Part shown: piece after piece, positions 29,678-37,712 of the stretch
Position numbering within the stretch: position 1 is the first letter of the stretch
Layout: every line of letters starts with the position of its first letter
Origin: a virus
Virus record (IMG/VR): IMGVR_UViG_3300021964_008416
Location: 1-43,180 of that record
Strand: one strand, 5' to 3'
DNA length: 43,180 bases
Translations under genes and position numbers: made by a program
Notes under the pieces: generated by a model
What the model saw: the letters and a program-made list of their open reading frames with translations, nothing else
What the model was told of the DNA's origin: nothing
Databases searched by the model: none

Positions 29678-30222
29678 CTTTTAATCAACAAATATATTTA
29701 GCCTCTGATCATTTAATAGAAAAAGCAGAAAAACATGTTGAATGGTATGGTAATCAATGGGTTTCTAAATTTTTACCTACTGGAATTTGTATCCTTTTAA
29801 AACCTGGTGATCAGTATGATTGGCATTTTGATAATTTAGATTATACAGACGGAATTGTGAGCGTTCCTAGACCTGATAGATATTGGACAGAGGTAATATA
29901 TCTAAATGAAGGTACTCCTTTAGAAATTGGTACATGGAGTCCAAATAAAAATAGGGTTTGGGAAACAGAGTTTAGCGCTCCTGTTCCTGATCAAATTATT
30001 GCAAGAGTTTATCCATCACCAGGAAAAGTAGTAAGATTCCCCTGTTTTATGGTTCATAGAATTGTGCCTCCAGTAACAAACAGAAGATGGACTATTACAA
30101 CCTTTATAGACTCAGCAAAGTATGCTTCTTTTACTAAAAAAGATTTAACTAAAGCTTTTAAAGAATATTTTTCTGAAGATAATAAATTACTAAATACTTT
30201 TAAGAAAGTAACAAAAAAATGA
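29632..30222 (+). CDS. 2OG-Fe(II) oxygenase-like protein
   Basis: A 196-residue protein with H65-x-D67 (YDWHFDNLD), H142 (FMVHRIVPP) and arginines at 151-152 (NRRWTITTF), the set that binds Fe(II) and 2-oxoglutarate. The 5' end overlaps the SGNH-like gene by 46 bases, with AAGGAG about 11 bases before the ATG. The stop overlaps the next oxygenase start by four bases, so two oxygenases are co-translated. The substrate is unknown. Confidence 0.8.
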   Translation: MEDFIDPKWKYCIELTFNQQIYLASDHLIEKAEKHVEWYGNQWVSKFLPTGICILLKPGDQYDWHFDNLDYTDGIVSVPRPDRYWTEVIYLNEGTPLEIGTWSPNKNRVWETEFSAPVPDQIIARVYPSPGKVVRFPCFMVHRIVPPVTNRRWTITTFIDSAKYASFTKKDLTKAFKEYFSEDNKLLNTFKKVTKK

Positions 30223-30800
30223 ATATAATTATAGAAGAAAATGCTCTTCCTTTAGAAACTTGTCAATCGGTAGTAAAACTATGTGAAAAGTACCGACAAA
30301 CTTTTTCACAATCAGGGCAACAAATAGAACAGTTTAAAGAAAAGACTTTAAGCAATAAACTATTACATTTTACACAACCGGAGCCTTGGTCATCTTATGC
30401 AAAAGCTTTAAACTATGCTAGATTTTTAGGACAAAAAAAGATTATTGAACATTACAAAGAATGGTGTGTTCCTGACAATACAGAGTTAACTCGATGGGAA
30501 CGGGGAGACTCTATGACTTTACATTGCGATAATGCTTGGCAGCTTGATGCTCCTGACGATATTAAATCAACCCTTCATCCAACACATTATAGAACATATT
30601 CTGCTATCTTTTATCTTTCTGAATGTAATGGCGGAAATTTTTATTTTAAAGATTTTGATCTAAAAGTAGAACCTAAACCAGGTTTAATGTTGTGTTTTCC
30701 TGCTGGAATAGAGTATACTCATGGAGTAGAAAAAATTTATGCAGGAAAGCGATATACAATCGCAGTTTGGTATACAAACCAACTAGGATATGCAGAATGA
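30219..30800 (+). CDS. 2OG-Fe(II) oxygenase-like protein (prolyl-hydroxylase type)
   Basis: A 193-residue protein with H102-x-D104 (TLHCDNAW), the strand YSAIFYLSECNGGNFYFKDF, H168 (EYTHGVEKI) and R178 (KRYTIAVWY). The layout 'SAIFYLS...GG.F.F' is that of P4H-like oxygenases. It directly follows another oxygenase and precedes a small ORF. A pair of different oxygenases suggests either two steps on one substrate or two targets. Confidence 0.82.
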   Translation: MNIIIEENALPLETCQSVVKLCEKYRQTFSQSGQQIEQFKEKTLSNKLLHFTQPEPWSSYAKALNYARFLGQKKIIEHYKEWCVPDNTELTRWERGDSMTLHCDNAWQLDAPDDIKSTLHPTHYRTYSAIFYLSECNGGNFYFKDFDLKVEPKPGLMLCFPAGIEYTHGVEKIYAGKRYTIAVWYTNQLGYAE

Positions 30801-30934
30801 AACATTTAGAATTTGATTGGAGAATAGATAATCCCTATGAAAGTTGGGATGATTATTTAATTCGTAAACTAAAAGAAGAAAGAGAGTATAAATGCCAGAA
30901 GGGCCAGAATGTACAATCGTCGCAAGACAATTAA
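30797..30934 (+). CDS. Very small charged protein
   Basis: A 45-codon ORF whose ATG overlaps the upstream TGA (ATGA) and whose end overlaps the glycosylase start by 43 bases. The product begins MKHLEFDWRIDNPYESWDDY and is charged with no membrane segment. The coupled junction supports expression; the function is unknown. Confidence 0.4.
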   Translation: MKHLEFDWRIDNPYESWDDYLIRKLKEEREYKCQKGQNVQSSQDN

Positions 30935-31752
30935 ACAACTTTGTTGCAAATAAAAAACTTTGTGATATAGAACTTTTAACAGGTAGATACACTAAAAAAG
31001 AACCAGATGGATATTTAGATTTTTATGAAACGTTAGTGGACGAATCGCACTTAGTGTTAGGAGCTAATAATAAAGGTAAATTTATTTATTGGCTTACAGA
31101 AAACGGTGTTATATTTTCTACACTTGGAATGACTGGCACCTATAAAACAGAAGATAATAAGTATGCTAGAGTTAGGTTTGATTTTACCGATAACACTTCT
31201 ATTTATTATTCAGATATGAGAAATTTTGGCACTCTTAAGTTTTTTGTAGGAGAAGAAGCTAAAATACAATTACAAAAGAAATTAAATGAAATAGGTCCAG
31301 ATATGCTAAATGAGCCTTGTGATGAAGAAACATGGTTATCTATCTGTGACAAAAGAAAAAATCAATCACTAGTAAAATTTTTAATGGAGCAAAAAAATGT
31401 ATCAGGCGTGGGAAATATTTACAAATCTGAAAGTTTATTCCTCAGTGCTTTGGCACCACATCGTAAAGTCTTCGAGTGTTCTGAAGAAGAACTTTTGCGA
31501 CTTTATAAAGCGGTAAAAACTGTACTTAAAAACTCATTTGAATCTGGCGGAGCTACTATTAGAAACTATTCTGATTTGTACAATAATCAAGGTGACTATG
31601 TAGCTTTTCCTTCAAAAGCAGACGATATGATGAAATCTCGTATTGGGGTAATGGTTTATTCCCAAAAAGAAGATCCTTATGGAAATTTAGTAGAAAAAAT
31701 TACCTTAGATGACGGAAGAACAACTCATTGGTCACCACAGGTGCAAAAATGA
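30892..31752 (+). CDS. Fpg/Nei-type DNA glycosylase, zinc-less finger
   Basis: A 286-residue base-excision glycosylase/AP lyase. The N-terminus MPEGPECTIV supplies the catalytic Pro2 and Glu3, and GVGNIYKSESLFLSALAPHR is the H2TH region. The C-terminal finger reads DDGRTTHWSPQVQK, keeping the Arg-Thr core, but the four zinc cysteines are absent, as in zinc-less fingers of NEIL1 and plant Fpg. It removes oxidised bases and complements the UvdE enzyme on the other strand. It is coupled to the next gene by ATGA. The MPEG start resembles Nei more than MutM. Confidence 0.88.
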   Translation: MPEGPECTIVARQLNNFVANKKLCDIELLTGRYTKKEPDGYLDFYETLVDESHLVLGANNKGKFIYWLTENGVIFSTLGMTGTYKTEDNKYARVRFDFTDNTSIYYSDMRNFGTLKFFVGEEAKIQLQKKLNEIGPDMLNEPCDEETWLSICDKRKNQSLVKFLMEQKNVSGVGNIYKSESLFLSALAPHRKVFECSEEELLRLYKAVKTVLKNSFESGGATIRNYSDLYNNQGDYVAFPSKADDMMKSRIGVMVYSQKEDPYGNLVEKITLDDGRTTHWSPQVQK

Positions 31753-32996
31753 GCAGTGAACTATTAAAGGGACTAAATAAAACATATTTAAATCCAAAAG
31801 AATTTACTATGGGATTTTTAAATAGAGAAAATTTTGCAGAATGCGAGTATCAGATAGACGAAGCTTGGCACTCTATAGATTGGACACAAGATGTGAAAGC
31901 GTCTTATAGTGATTTATTGAGAGAGCGTTGTGAACAATTACGTAATAAATACGATTATTTAATCTTAATGTATAGCGGAGAATCAGATTCTTTAACTGTT
32001 TTAAATTGTTTTGTTAATTTTGGTATAAAATTAGACGAAGTATTAATGTATGATTTTGCAATTAATGGAGAATCTATTTATCCCAACTATGAATTTAGTT
32101 TTAACTATGCAAAAAAACTTCAAAGTAAGGGAAACTTTATTTTAAACAAAATTACTTTAACAGAAGAGCATTTGGTAAAAGAAAAGAAAAGTTGGGAAAA
32201 ACATTTATTTACAGAAGACTATACTAATTTAGGAATAAGTCCTTTTAGTATGCGGTCTAATGGGTATCACTCTTTAAGTGCAGCAGGGTTAGTGGATTAT
32301 AGTCATGTTAAGAGATTAAAGGCTTATAAAAACATTGCTTATATTTTTGGAGATAAAAAACCACTTATATCTGTTGATTTTAATACTGGAAATGTTTATT
32401 CTACGTTTGTTTGGTCTTTTTATGGTACTAGAAATACCGAAAGAATGAGTAATTGGCAAAACGTCGAATTTTTTACTCATACAGACCTTCCAGAGCTACA
32501 ATTAAAACAATCACATATAGTTTATGGTACTTTACTACAAGATAAAAGTTTTATTGAATACTTAAAAAACAAAAATATAAAAGGTTTAACAAATATAGCA
32601 GAAACTTCTGACTCAACCGTAAAAAGGTGGCTAGATAATAGTCCTGTTAGAGATAGAGGCCCTAGTACTAGATTTGCACTTACTAAAACAGGACAAGGAA
32701 ATATGATATATAATTCTATATCTCCTATAATGTTAGAAAAGTTTAACTCAACAAAACATAAAGATTGGAATGAGAATAGTTGGTTTTATCATAAATTATA
32801 TAGCTATGATAAAAAATATTATGAGGCACAACTATATTCAATAAGACCTTTACTTGAAGTTTTAGGAGTTAAAACACAAGATCAACTTTTGGCAGCTTCA
32901 ACTGCTAATCTCAACATTGTTCCTAAACCAAAAAACCACACATATAATTTTTATATGGGTAACAGCTCACTTTTAATAAAAAATAAAGTTGACTAA
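31749..32996 (+). CDS. PP-loop superfamily protein (asparagine-synthase/ExsB-like fold)
   Basis: The ATG at 31749 overlaps the glycosylase stop; the 415-residue product begins MSSELLKGLNKTYLNPKEFT. Residues about 72-86 (YLILMYSGESDSLTVL) match the PP-loop SGGxDS with one Gly changed to Glu. The rest is aromatic-rich with no second clear motif. PP-loop enzymes adenylate a substrate to amidate or thiolate it. The family is common in marine phages without a known role. The Gly-to-Glu change could alter ATP binding. Confidence 0.6.
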   Translation: MSSELLKGLNKTYLNPKEFTMGFLNRENFAECEYQIDEAWHSIDWTQDVKASYSDLLRERCEQLRNKYDYLILMYSGESDSLTVLNCFVNFGIKLDEVLMYDFAINGESIYPNYEFSFNYAKKLQSKGNFILNKITLTEEHLVKEKKSWEKHLFTEDYTNLGISPFSMRSNGYHSLSAAGLVDYSHVKRLKAYKNIAYIFGDKKPLISVDFNTGNVYSTFVWSFYGTRNTERMSNWQNVEFFTHTDLPELQLKQSHIVYGTLLQDKSFIEYLKNKNIKGLTNIAETSDSTVKRWLDNSPVRDRGPSTRFALTKTGQGNMIYNSISPIMLEKFNSTKHKDWNENSWFYHKLYSYDKKYYEAQLYSIRPLLEVLGVKTQDQLLAASTANLNIVPKPKNHTYNFYMGNSSLLIKNKVD

Positions 32997-33018
32997 TACA
33001 ACTTATTTATGTCATAAT
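32989..33018 (+). promoter_or_regulatory. hsp20 promoter
   Basis: TTGACT (32989-32994), 18 bases, then CATAAT (33013-33018). A second -10-like TATAGT overlaps at 33018. The -35 overlaps the stop region of the PP-loop gene. The start near 33025 would give a leader of about 50 bases that carries the candidate thermometer. Confidence 0.55.
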
Positions 33019-33033
33019 ATAGTATAACTTGCC

Positions 33034-33068
33034 GAAATGGGAGTTATACATTTCTTGCTGAAAAGGAG
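33034..33068 (+). promoter_or_regulatory. Candidate ROSE-like RNA thermometer of hsp20
   Basis: In the hsp20 leader, GAAATG (33034-33039) pairs with CATTTC (33049-33054). Directly after it, TTGCT (33055-33059) faces the Shine-Dalgarno AGGAG (33064-33068) across a GAAA loop. UUGCU against AGGAG, with a G-G mismatch, is the core of ROSE thermometers that control small heat-shock genes in alphaproteobacteria. The element ends eight bases before the ATG. Confidence 0.6.
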
Positions 33069-33075
33069 ATTAAAA

Positions 33076-33468
33076 ATGGGAAATGAACTATTTAACACAA
33101 TGGAAAGACTAATGATGGGGCATATTGACCATCTAACTAGGCCAATTAAAGCTTTTCTACCTTACGATGTTGTTAGGGATGAAAAGAAAGGCACTATTGC
33201 TATTAACATGGCAGTAGCAGGTTACACTAAAGATAATTTAGAAGTAACTTACAGAGACGGACTTCTTGAAGTTAAAGGAACAGGACTACCTTATGAAGAG
33301 GATATTTCTGTTGTCTACCAAGGTCTATCAAAGAAAAATTTCCACGTGCAATTCCCTGTCTCACCAATTTACTTGGTTGAAGACGTTGAGTTGAAGAACG
33401 GAATGTTAAATATTACATTTAAGCGTAATGAAGAAGCCATCAAGACTTTTGATATTAAAGCTGCGTAA
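33076..33468 (+). CDS. hsp20: Small heat-shock protein Hsp20 (alpha-crystallin domain)
   Basis: The ATG at 33076 has AAGGAG eight bases upstream and gives 130 residues (MGNELFNTMERLMMGHIDHL); the frame upstream is leader. The alpha-crystallin core reads INMAVAGYTKDNLEVTYRDG, then LLEVKG, KNFHVQFPV and the family's end motif ELKNGMLNITFKR. It holds unfolding proteins in a refoldable state. Hsp20 is a frequent marine phage gene and may aid capsid or host protein folding. It is a single-gene unit with its own promoter, regulated leader and terminator. No C-terminal IxI motif is obvious apart from FDIKAA. Confidence 0.9.
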   Translation: MGNELFNTMERLMMGHIDHLTRPIKAFLPYDVVRDEKKGTIAINMAVAGYTKDNLEVTYRDGLLEVKGTGLPYEEDISVVYQGLSKKNFHVQFPVSPIYLVEDVELKNGMLNITFKRNEEAIKTFDIKAA

Positions 33469-33494
33469 TAATTAAAAATAAAATAAAGTTAAGA

Positions 33495-33524
33495 GGGAGT
33501 GCTGGTTGGTCGGCGCTCCCTTTT
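33495..33524 (+). terminator. Terminator after hsp20
   Basis: GGGAGTGC (33495-33502) pairs with GCGCTCCC (33513-33520) through eight base pairs including one G-T, and TTTT follows. It closes the hsp20 unit 26 bases after the stop. No separate promoter is seen for the carbamoyltransferase that starts 16 bases later. Confidence 0.7.
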
Positions 33525-33539
33525 GCCTTTTGAGGGTAC

Positions 33540-34955
33540 ATGAAAACTTTAGGAATTAGTGCGTTACATCATGATAGCGCAGTTTGTTATACAAAAAATA
33601 ATGAAATATTATTTGCTTCTGGAGAAGAAAGATTTTCTAGGATTAAAAACGATTCGTCTTGGCCAAAGCACTCAATAGATTATGCTATTGAACATTTTGG
33701 AAAACCAGATAATTTTGTATTTTATGATAAACTTTCTTTTTCAAAACGTAGAGAAATAAAAAGCAAATTAGGTAAGAATGTTTGGTTTATTGATCATCAT
33801 GAATCTCATGCATATAGTTCAATTTTTACTGCCCCTTGGGATACAAGACATCCTTGTGCTGTAATGGTAGTGGACACCGTTGGTGCAAATAAAAGTACAA
33901 GTTTAGGTTACTGGGACGGAAAAAACATAAATTGGTTAAAAGTATTTAGACACCCAAATAGTTTGGGACTTTTCTATAGTTCTATAACCCGTTTAATTGG
34001 TTATGAACCAAATTTAGATGAAAGTAAAACAATGAGCGCTGCTGCTTTTGGGAACCCAAAATGGCTACCATATATGGAAAAATATTTTTTAGAATATGAT
34101 TTTTCTAGTTATCAGTGTTTAAAAGATTTTCGTAGAGGACTAGGACAAGGAGTTTTAGATTTTGATATTGCTGCAAGTGCCCAACTACTCTTACAAGAAA
34201 TTTTGATTACTCTCGCCGCATGGCTCCAAAAAGAAACAAAATGTGATAAATTAACTTATGCAGGAGGAGTTGCTCTTAACTGCGTAGCTAACACAAAAAT
34301 CTTTGAAGAAACTAATTTTACAGAGATGTGGGTACAACCAGCGGCAGGAGACGCTGGAGGAGCTATGGGGGCTGCTTTTGGAGAGCGTGTTTTACATCCA
34401 AGAGTTTTGTGTGGGCCTCCTGCTCAATGGAAAAATGCATATTTAGGATGTGATGCAGGGGACAACTTAGACCCTGCAGAAACAGCAAAAAAACTTATTA
34501 AAGGACAAATAGTCCCCGTTCTTAGAGGAAAAGCAGAGTGGGGGCCAAGAGCACTAGGAAATAGAAGTTTTCTAGCAGTTCCAAATAAAATTAATTCTAT
34601 TAGATTGCACGATATAAAAGGTAGGCAAACAGATAGATGGCGTCCTTGGGCTCCAATTTGTCTATCCTCTGTAGCTAATAACTATTTTGAAATTGTTAAC
34701 CCTTCTTATGAAATGATGTTTGTTGCGTACTCAAAAACTAAACAGTGGTTTAAGTATCCAGACAATACTGCGAGACTTCAAGTGGTTGATAGTGTAAACA
34801 ACCCTTGGCTTGCTGAGGTATTACGAATAACAACAGAAAATGGAAAACCTATTTTAATTAATACTAGTTTAAATGTTAAAGGTAAGCCCATCGTAAATAC
34901 ATATGAAGATTATGAAAAGGAGATAAAAAATGTATTTGAAAAAATTGCTAATTAG
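33540..34955 (+). CDS. Carbamoyltransferase, NodU/TobZ family
   Basis: A 471-residue enzyme. The N-terminal Kae1-like domain has LGISALHHDSAVCYT, GEERFSRIK, DHHESHAYSSIF, VVDTVGA and YAGGVALNCVANTKI. The C-terminal YrdC-like domain has LRGKAEWGPRALGNRSFLA and ILINTSLNVKGKPIVNTYED. The family makes carbamoyladenylate from carbamoyl phosphate and ATP and transfers the carbamoyl group to a sugar or antibiotic hydroxyl. It is shorter than TobZ but keeps both domains. Here it may cap the phage or host glycan built by the sugar genes. GAGGGT precedes the ATG. Confidence 0.92.
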   Translation: MKTLGISALHHDSAVCYTKNNEILFASGEERFSRIKNDSSWPKHSIDYAIEHFGKPDNFVFYDKLSFSKRREIKSKLGKNVWFIDHHESHAYSSIFTAPWDTRHPCAVMVVDTVGANKSTSLGYWDGKNINWLKVFRHPNSLGLFYSSITRLIGYEPNLDESKTMSAAAFGNPKWLPYMEKYFLEYDFSSYQCLKDFRRGLGQGVLDFDIAASAQLLLQEILITLAAWLQKETKCDKLTYAGGVALNCVANTKIFEETNFTEMWVQPAAGDAGGAMGAAFGERVLHPRVLCGPPAQWKNAYLGCDAGDNLDPAETAKKLIKGQIVPVLRGKAEWGPRALGNRSFLAVPNKINSIRLHDIKGRQTDRWRPWAPICLSSVANNYFEIVNPSYEMMFVAYSKTKQWFKYPDNTARLQVVDSVNNPWLAEVLRITTENGKPILINTSLNVKGKPIVNTYEDYEKEIKNVFEKIAN

Positions 34956-35265
34956 TATATTACTTTTAGTTACCACTCCTAGTTTTGCAGAAGAATCTAT
35001 AGCAGTATTTCCTATTAATCTAGCTTTAACTTGTGGAAAAGTTGATACTTTACTCAAAGTATGGCAAGATCAAGGGGGTGAAAAGATTATCTTTATAGCA
35101 GATGTATCTGAAACAGATAGACGCCCCCCAGGACAACTTATAATAACACAAAACTTTAACAATAAACGTTACACTATTTTTATAAAACCAGAAGGACTTG
35201 AAGATAATATGTGTATAGCAATTAGTGGGTCAAACTTGGAATATTTAGGAAAGCAATGGAAATAA
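34930..35265 (+). CDS. Small exported protein
   Basis: A 111-residue protein with a cleavable signal peptide (MYLKKLLISILLLVTTPSFA, cleavage after SFA). The mature part has two cysteines (LALTCG, DNMCIAI) that may form a disulfide, and a beta-rich look. AAAGGAGAT precedes the ATG, which overlaps the carbamoyltransferase end. The 3' end overlaps the SleB gene by ten bases. It probably acts in the periplasm with that hydrolase. Unknown family. Confidence 0.6.
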   Translation: MYLKKLLISILLLVTTPSFAEESIAVFPINLALTCGKVDTLLKVWQDQGGEKIIFIADVSETDRRPPGQLIITQNFNNKRYTIFIKPEGLEDNMCIAISGSNLEYLGKQWK

Positions 35266-35816
35266 CTTTACCCGCACTTTTAGTGCTTTTTAACATATCC
35301 AATTCAGTTGTTGGGTATACTCAACCCGTTAACTATAATGAAATTTATTGTTTAGCTGCTAACTTATATTTTGAAGCAAGGGGAGAACCTTTTGACGGTA
35401 AGATTGCTGTTGCTCAAGTGGTGATGAATCGTGTAAAGTCAAAAGACTATCCAAATTCTGTCTGTGAGGTAATTACAGAAGGACCTCACCGTGAGAGTTG
35501 GAAAACACGAGGAAAAGAGTTACCCAAAGAAGAAAGGCAGTATTACCCTATTAAACATCGATGTCAATTTAGTTGGTATTGTGATGGTTATTCTGATAAA
35601 ATACCTATAAAAAGAAAAGACGGTAATATCAATACTGTAATAGAAAATATGTGGAAAGATTCTGTTTATGCTGCTATACTAGTTTATAATAACAGGACAA
35701 AAAATTTAGTTGGTACTTCAGAATTTTACTATGCTCACGAAAAGGTAACGCCTGATTGGGCTGAAGAAATGAATGAATATGTAACTATTAAAGGGCATAG
35801 GTTTATGTATGATTGA
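35256..35816 (+). CDS. Cell-wall hydrolase, SleB/CwlJ family
   Basis: A 186-residue protein with an N-terminal hydrophobic signal (ITLPALLVLFNISNSVVG). The catalytic-domain signature is CLAANLYFEARGEPFDGKIA with Glu40 as the likely catalytic acid, followed by VAQVVMNRVKSKDYPNSVC and CQFSWYCDG. These are typical of Hydrolase_2 lytic transglycosylases that cleave peptidoglycan. The signal makes it independent of a holin. A second lytic enzyme (GH24) is encoded 1.5 kb downstream. Confidence 0.85.
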   Translation: MEITLPALLVLFNISNSVVGYTQPVNYNEIYCLAANLYFEARGEPFDGKIAVAQVVMNRVKSKDYPNSVCEVITEGPHRESWKTRGKELPKEERQYYPIKHRCQFSWYCDGYSDKIPIKRKDGNINTVIENMWKDSVYAAILVYNNRTKNLVGTSEFYYAHEKVTPDWAEEMNEYVTIKGHRFMYD

Positions 35817-36486
35817 TTATTCAGTAACTAATTCTGTATACGCGGAAACTTTAGAGTCAGGTAGAACTTATATGACTCCTGACGGAGACTTTCCTAGCAT
35901 GACTACTATTTTAGGAAAGACTTCCGAAAACCAAGTTTGGTTACAAAAATGGATTGAAAAAGTCGGAGAAGAAGAAGCGGCTAGAATTTCAAAAGCAGCA
36001 ACTGATAGAGGAACTTTAGTCCATGAGTATGCAGAAAAACATTTTAATGGTGAAGATATTAAACCAGACTTGATGAAAGAAAGAGCAGATGTTAGAGAAA
36101 TGACTGCTAATTTGATCAAAGCTGGTGAAAGAGGGATTGAGGAAGTTTGGGCCCAAGAAATAGCTTTGTGGAGTCCGTCTTTACATTACGCAGGTAGAGT
36201 AGACTTGGTGGGCAAATGGAAAGGGATTCCTTCAATTGTTGACTTTAAGACTTCAAAGAAAAAGAAAAACGTAAAACAAATTAAAGATTATTATGTTCAG
36301 TGTTGTGGATACGCATTTGCGCATAATGAACTTTTTAACACTGAGATAAAACAAGTCGTAATTTTAATTACAGTTGAATCTGGTGGAGCACAAATTTTTA
36401 CTGGTAATATGCAACATTATTTACCAGAACTTAGATATAGAGTAAATAAATACCATGAACTATTACGAAGCGGTGCAATTACCTGA
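35809..36486 (+). CDS. PD-(D/E)XK nuclease (RecB/Cas4-like)
   Basis: A 225-residue protein. Residues about 63-70 (TDRGTLVHEYAEKH) match the RGT.vH of RecB-type nucleases. The metal site is GRVDLVGKWKGIPSIVDFKT followed by SKKKK, giving D...DxK. QIKDYYVQCCGYAFA is the usual QxxxY motif. It likely processes DNA ends in recombination or replication. The start overlaps the SleB gene by eight bases and its end overlaps the next gene by 32 bases. Confidence 0.85.
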   Translation: MIDYSVTNSVYAETLESGRTYMTPDGDFPSMTTILGKTSENQVWLQKWIEKVGEEEAARISKAATDRGTLVHEYAEKHFNGEDIKPDLMKERADVREMTANLIKAGERGIEEVWAQEIALWSPSLHYAGRVDLVGKWKGIPSIVDFKTSKKKKNVKQIKDYYVQCCGYAFAHNELFNTEIKQVVILITVESGGAQIFTGNMQHYLPELRYRVNKYHELLRSGAIT

Positions 36487-36907
36487 GATTAATTTATCCG
36501 CTGCTTGTGAAGAACTTTTTAAGTTAGAAAAAATAATGAAACCCAGATATTCTGGAGCAAAAGATTGGATTAGTACAGACTTAGTTAAAGAATACACTCC
36601 TCAAAGAATTTTAAGGGTTTGCCCTTATATTTGTGGTTGGTTATTTGGAACAAGGTATAAAACAGTTTATGCTGCAATCTTGAAATCAAAAGGATACATA
36701 GATTGGCATAGTGATCAAACGCATAAAACTATGTCTAAAACTATTAATTTTTATTTACACTGTGATGAAAATAGTTTTATTGAGTTTGAAGGAGGCTATG
36801 TCTGGGTTCCACATGAAGGGCATGCGTTTAGATTTAGGTCAGATATTCCTCATAGAGTTTTAAATTTATCAAAAGAAGATAGATTAATGTTAAGTTTAAC
36901 GGAGTAA
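36455..36907 (+). CDS. 2OG-Fe(II) oxygenase-like protein, short
   Basis: A 150-residue member with H85-x-D87 (YIDWHSDQT), H133 (DIPHRVLNL) and R143 (EDRLMLSLTE), the complete set in a compact size. The strands INFYLHCDENSFIEFEGG and YVWVPHEGHAFRFR lie between. It is the fifth protein of this fold in the window. No ribosome-binding site is visible for the ATG inside the nuclease gene; coupling is likely. Substrate unknown. Confidence 0.72.
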   Translation: MNYYEAVQLPEINLSAACEELFKLEKIMKPRYSGAKDWISTDLVKEYTPQRILRVCPYICGWLFGTRYKTVYAAILKSKGYIDWHSDQTHKTMSKTINFYLHCDENSFIEFEGGYVWVPHEGHAFRFRSDIPHRVLNLSKEDRLMLSLTE

Positions 36908-36910
36908 GAT

Positions 36911-37024
36911 ATGTTTAATTGGTGGTATAGTTTATTATTTGAAATTAAATTTTATTTAAAAAAAAGAAAATTAAAGAAATTAGATCCTTTTGTATATAAG
37001 GTAAATAATGACGAGAAGAATTAA
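36911..37024 (+). CDS. Small basic, membrane-associated peptide
   Basis: A 37-codon ORF starting three bases after the oxygenase stop with GGAGTAAGAT in front of the ATG. The product begins MFNWWYSLLFEIKFYLKKRK, an aromatic amphipathic or short membrane helix followed by a lysine-rich segment. It overlaps the next gene by 17 bases. No family is known. Confidence 0.45.
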   Translation: MFNWWYSLLFEIKFYLKKRKLKKLDPFVYKVNNDEKN

Positions 37025-37202
37025 TAAAAAATTAGAATATTTTTTAAAGAAACAAAAACTGACATTTAGGGAGCATAAGTTTTTACAAGGTTGTTTATCT
37101 TTTCAAAACAAACTTCCACAGCTTACTAATAAACAGTGGCAAGTAGTAAAATCTATAGAGGAAAAATATAAAAATGGGCAAGAAGACCCTGAAGGAAGCT
37201 AG
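37008..37202 (+). CDS. Small basic hypothetical protein
   Basis: A 64-residue protein, MTRRINKKLEYFLKKQKLTF, strongly basic in the first half and with QLTNKQWQVVKSIEEKYKNG later. It looks helical and could bind nucleic acid. It overlaps genes on both sides, typical for this dense region upstream of the lysis genes. Function unknown. Confidence 0.5.
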   Translation: MTRRINKKLEYFLKKQKLTFREHKFLQGCLSFQNKLPQLTNKQWQVVKSIEEKYKNGQEDPEGS

Positions 37203-37272
37203 AAAAGTAAGTAAAGTTCATTCTTTAGAAGAACTTTTAAAAGTTATTAAAGAAAGGTGTAAAAAAAAATGA
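37174..37272 (+). CDS. Very small basic peptide
   Basis: A 32-codon ORF (MGKKTLKEARKVSKVHSLEE) with AGAGGAAAA upstream, ending in CKKK and overlapping the lysozyme ATG by four bases. The junction suggests translational coupling to the lysozyme. Nothing more can be inferred. Confidence 0.4.
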   Translation: MGKKTLKEARKVSKVHSLEELLKVIKERCKKK

Positions 37273-37712
37273 ACGTTGATGAATTAAGAGAGCAACTAGA
37301 AATTGACGAGGGAGTAGTTTATGAAATATACTTGGATCATCTTGGTTATCCTACTTTTGGGATTGGTCACCTTATACGCAATACCGACCCAGAGTATGGA
37401 TGGGAAGTCGGAACGGCTGTCTCTGCCGATAGAGTCGCTGAAGCCTTCGAATCGGATATCGAAGGAGTCTTGTCAGACTGCCACAAGCTTTATTCAGAGT
37501 TTTACGATTTGCCAGAAGAAGCTCAACAAATAATTGCTAATATGATGTTCAATTTAGGTTATCCCAGACTATCAAAGTTCAAAGGTATGAAGGCAGGTGT
37601 TGATGCTGAAGACTGGAATCGGGCTGCAGATGAGATGGTTGACTCGGCTTGGTATCGTCAAGTAACAAACCGGGCACAACGCTTAGTAGATAGGATGAGA
37701 GCAATTGCATGA
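37269..37712 (+). CDS. Endolysin, T4-type lysozyme (GH24)
   Basis: A 147-residue lysozyme. The catalytic triad E14, D23 and T29 stands in IDEGVVYEIYLDHLGYPTFG with the spacing of T4 lysozyme (E11, D20, T26), and GIGHLIRN follows. It cleaves the MurNAc-GlcNAc bond in peptidoglycan. There is no signal peptide, so it needs a holin; the membrane proteins at 38877 and 39355 are candidates. Its stop overlaps the next ATG. Confidence 0.93.
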   Translation: MNVDELREQLEIDEGVVYEIYLDHLGYPTFGIGHLIRNTDPEYGWEVGTAVSADRVAEAFESDIEGVLSDCHKLYSEFYDLPEEAQQIIANMMFNLGYPRLSKFKGMKAGVDAEDWNRAADEMVDSAWYRQVTNRAQRLVDRMRAIA

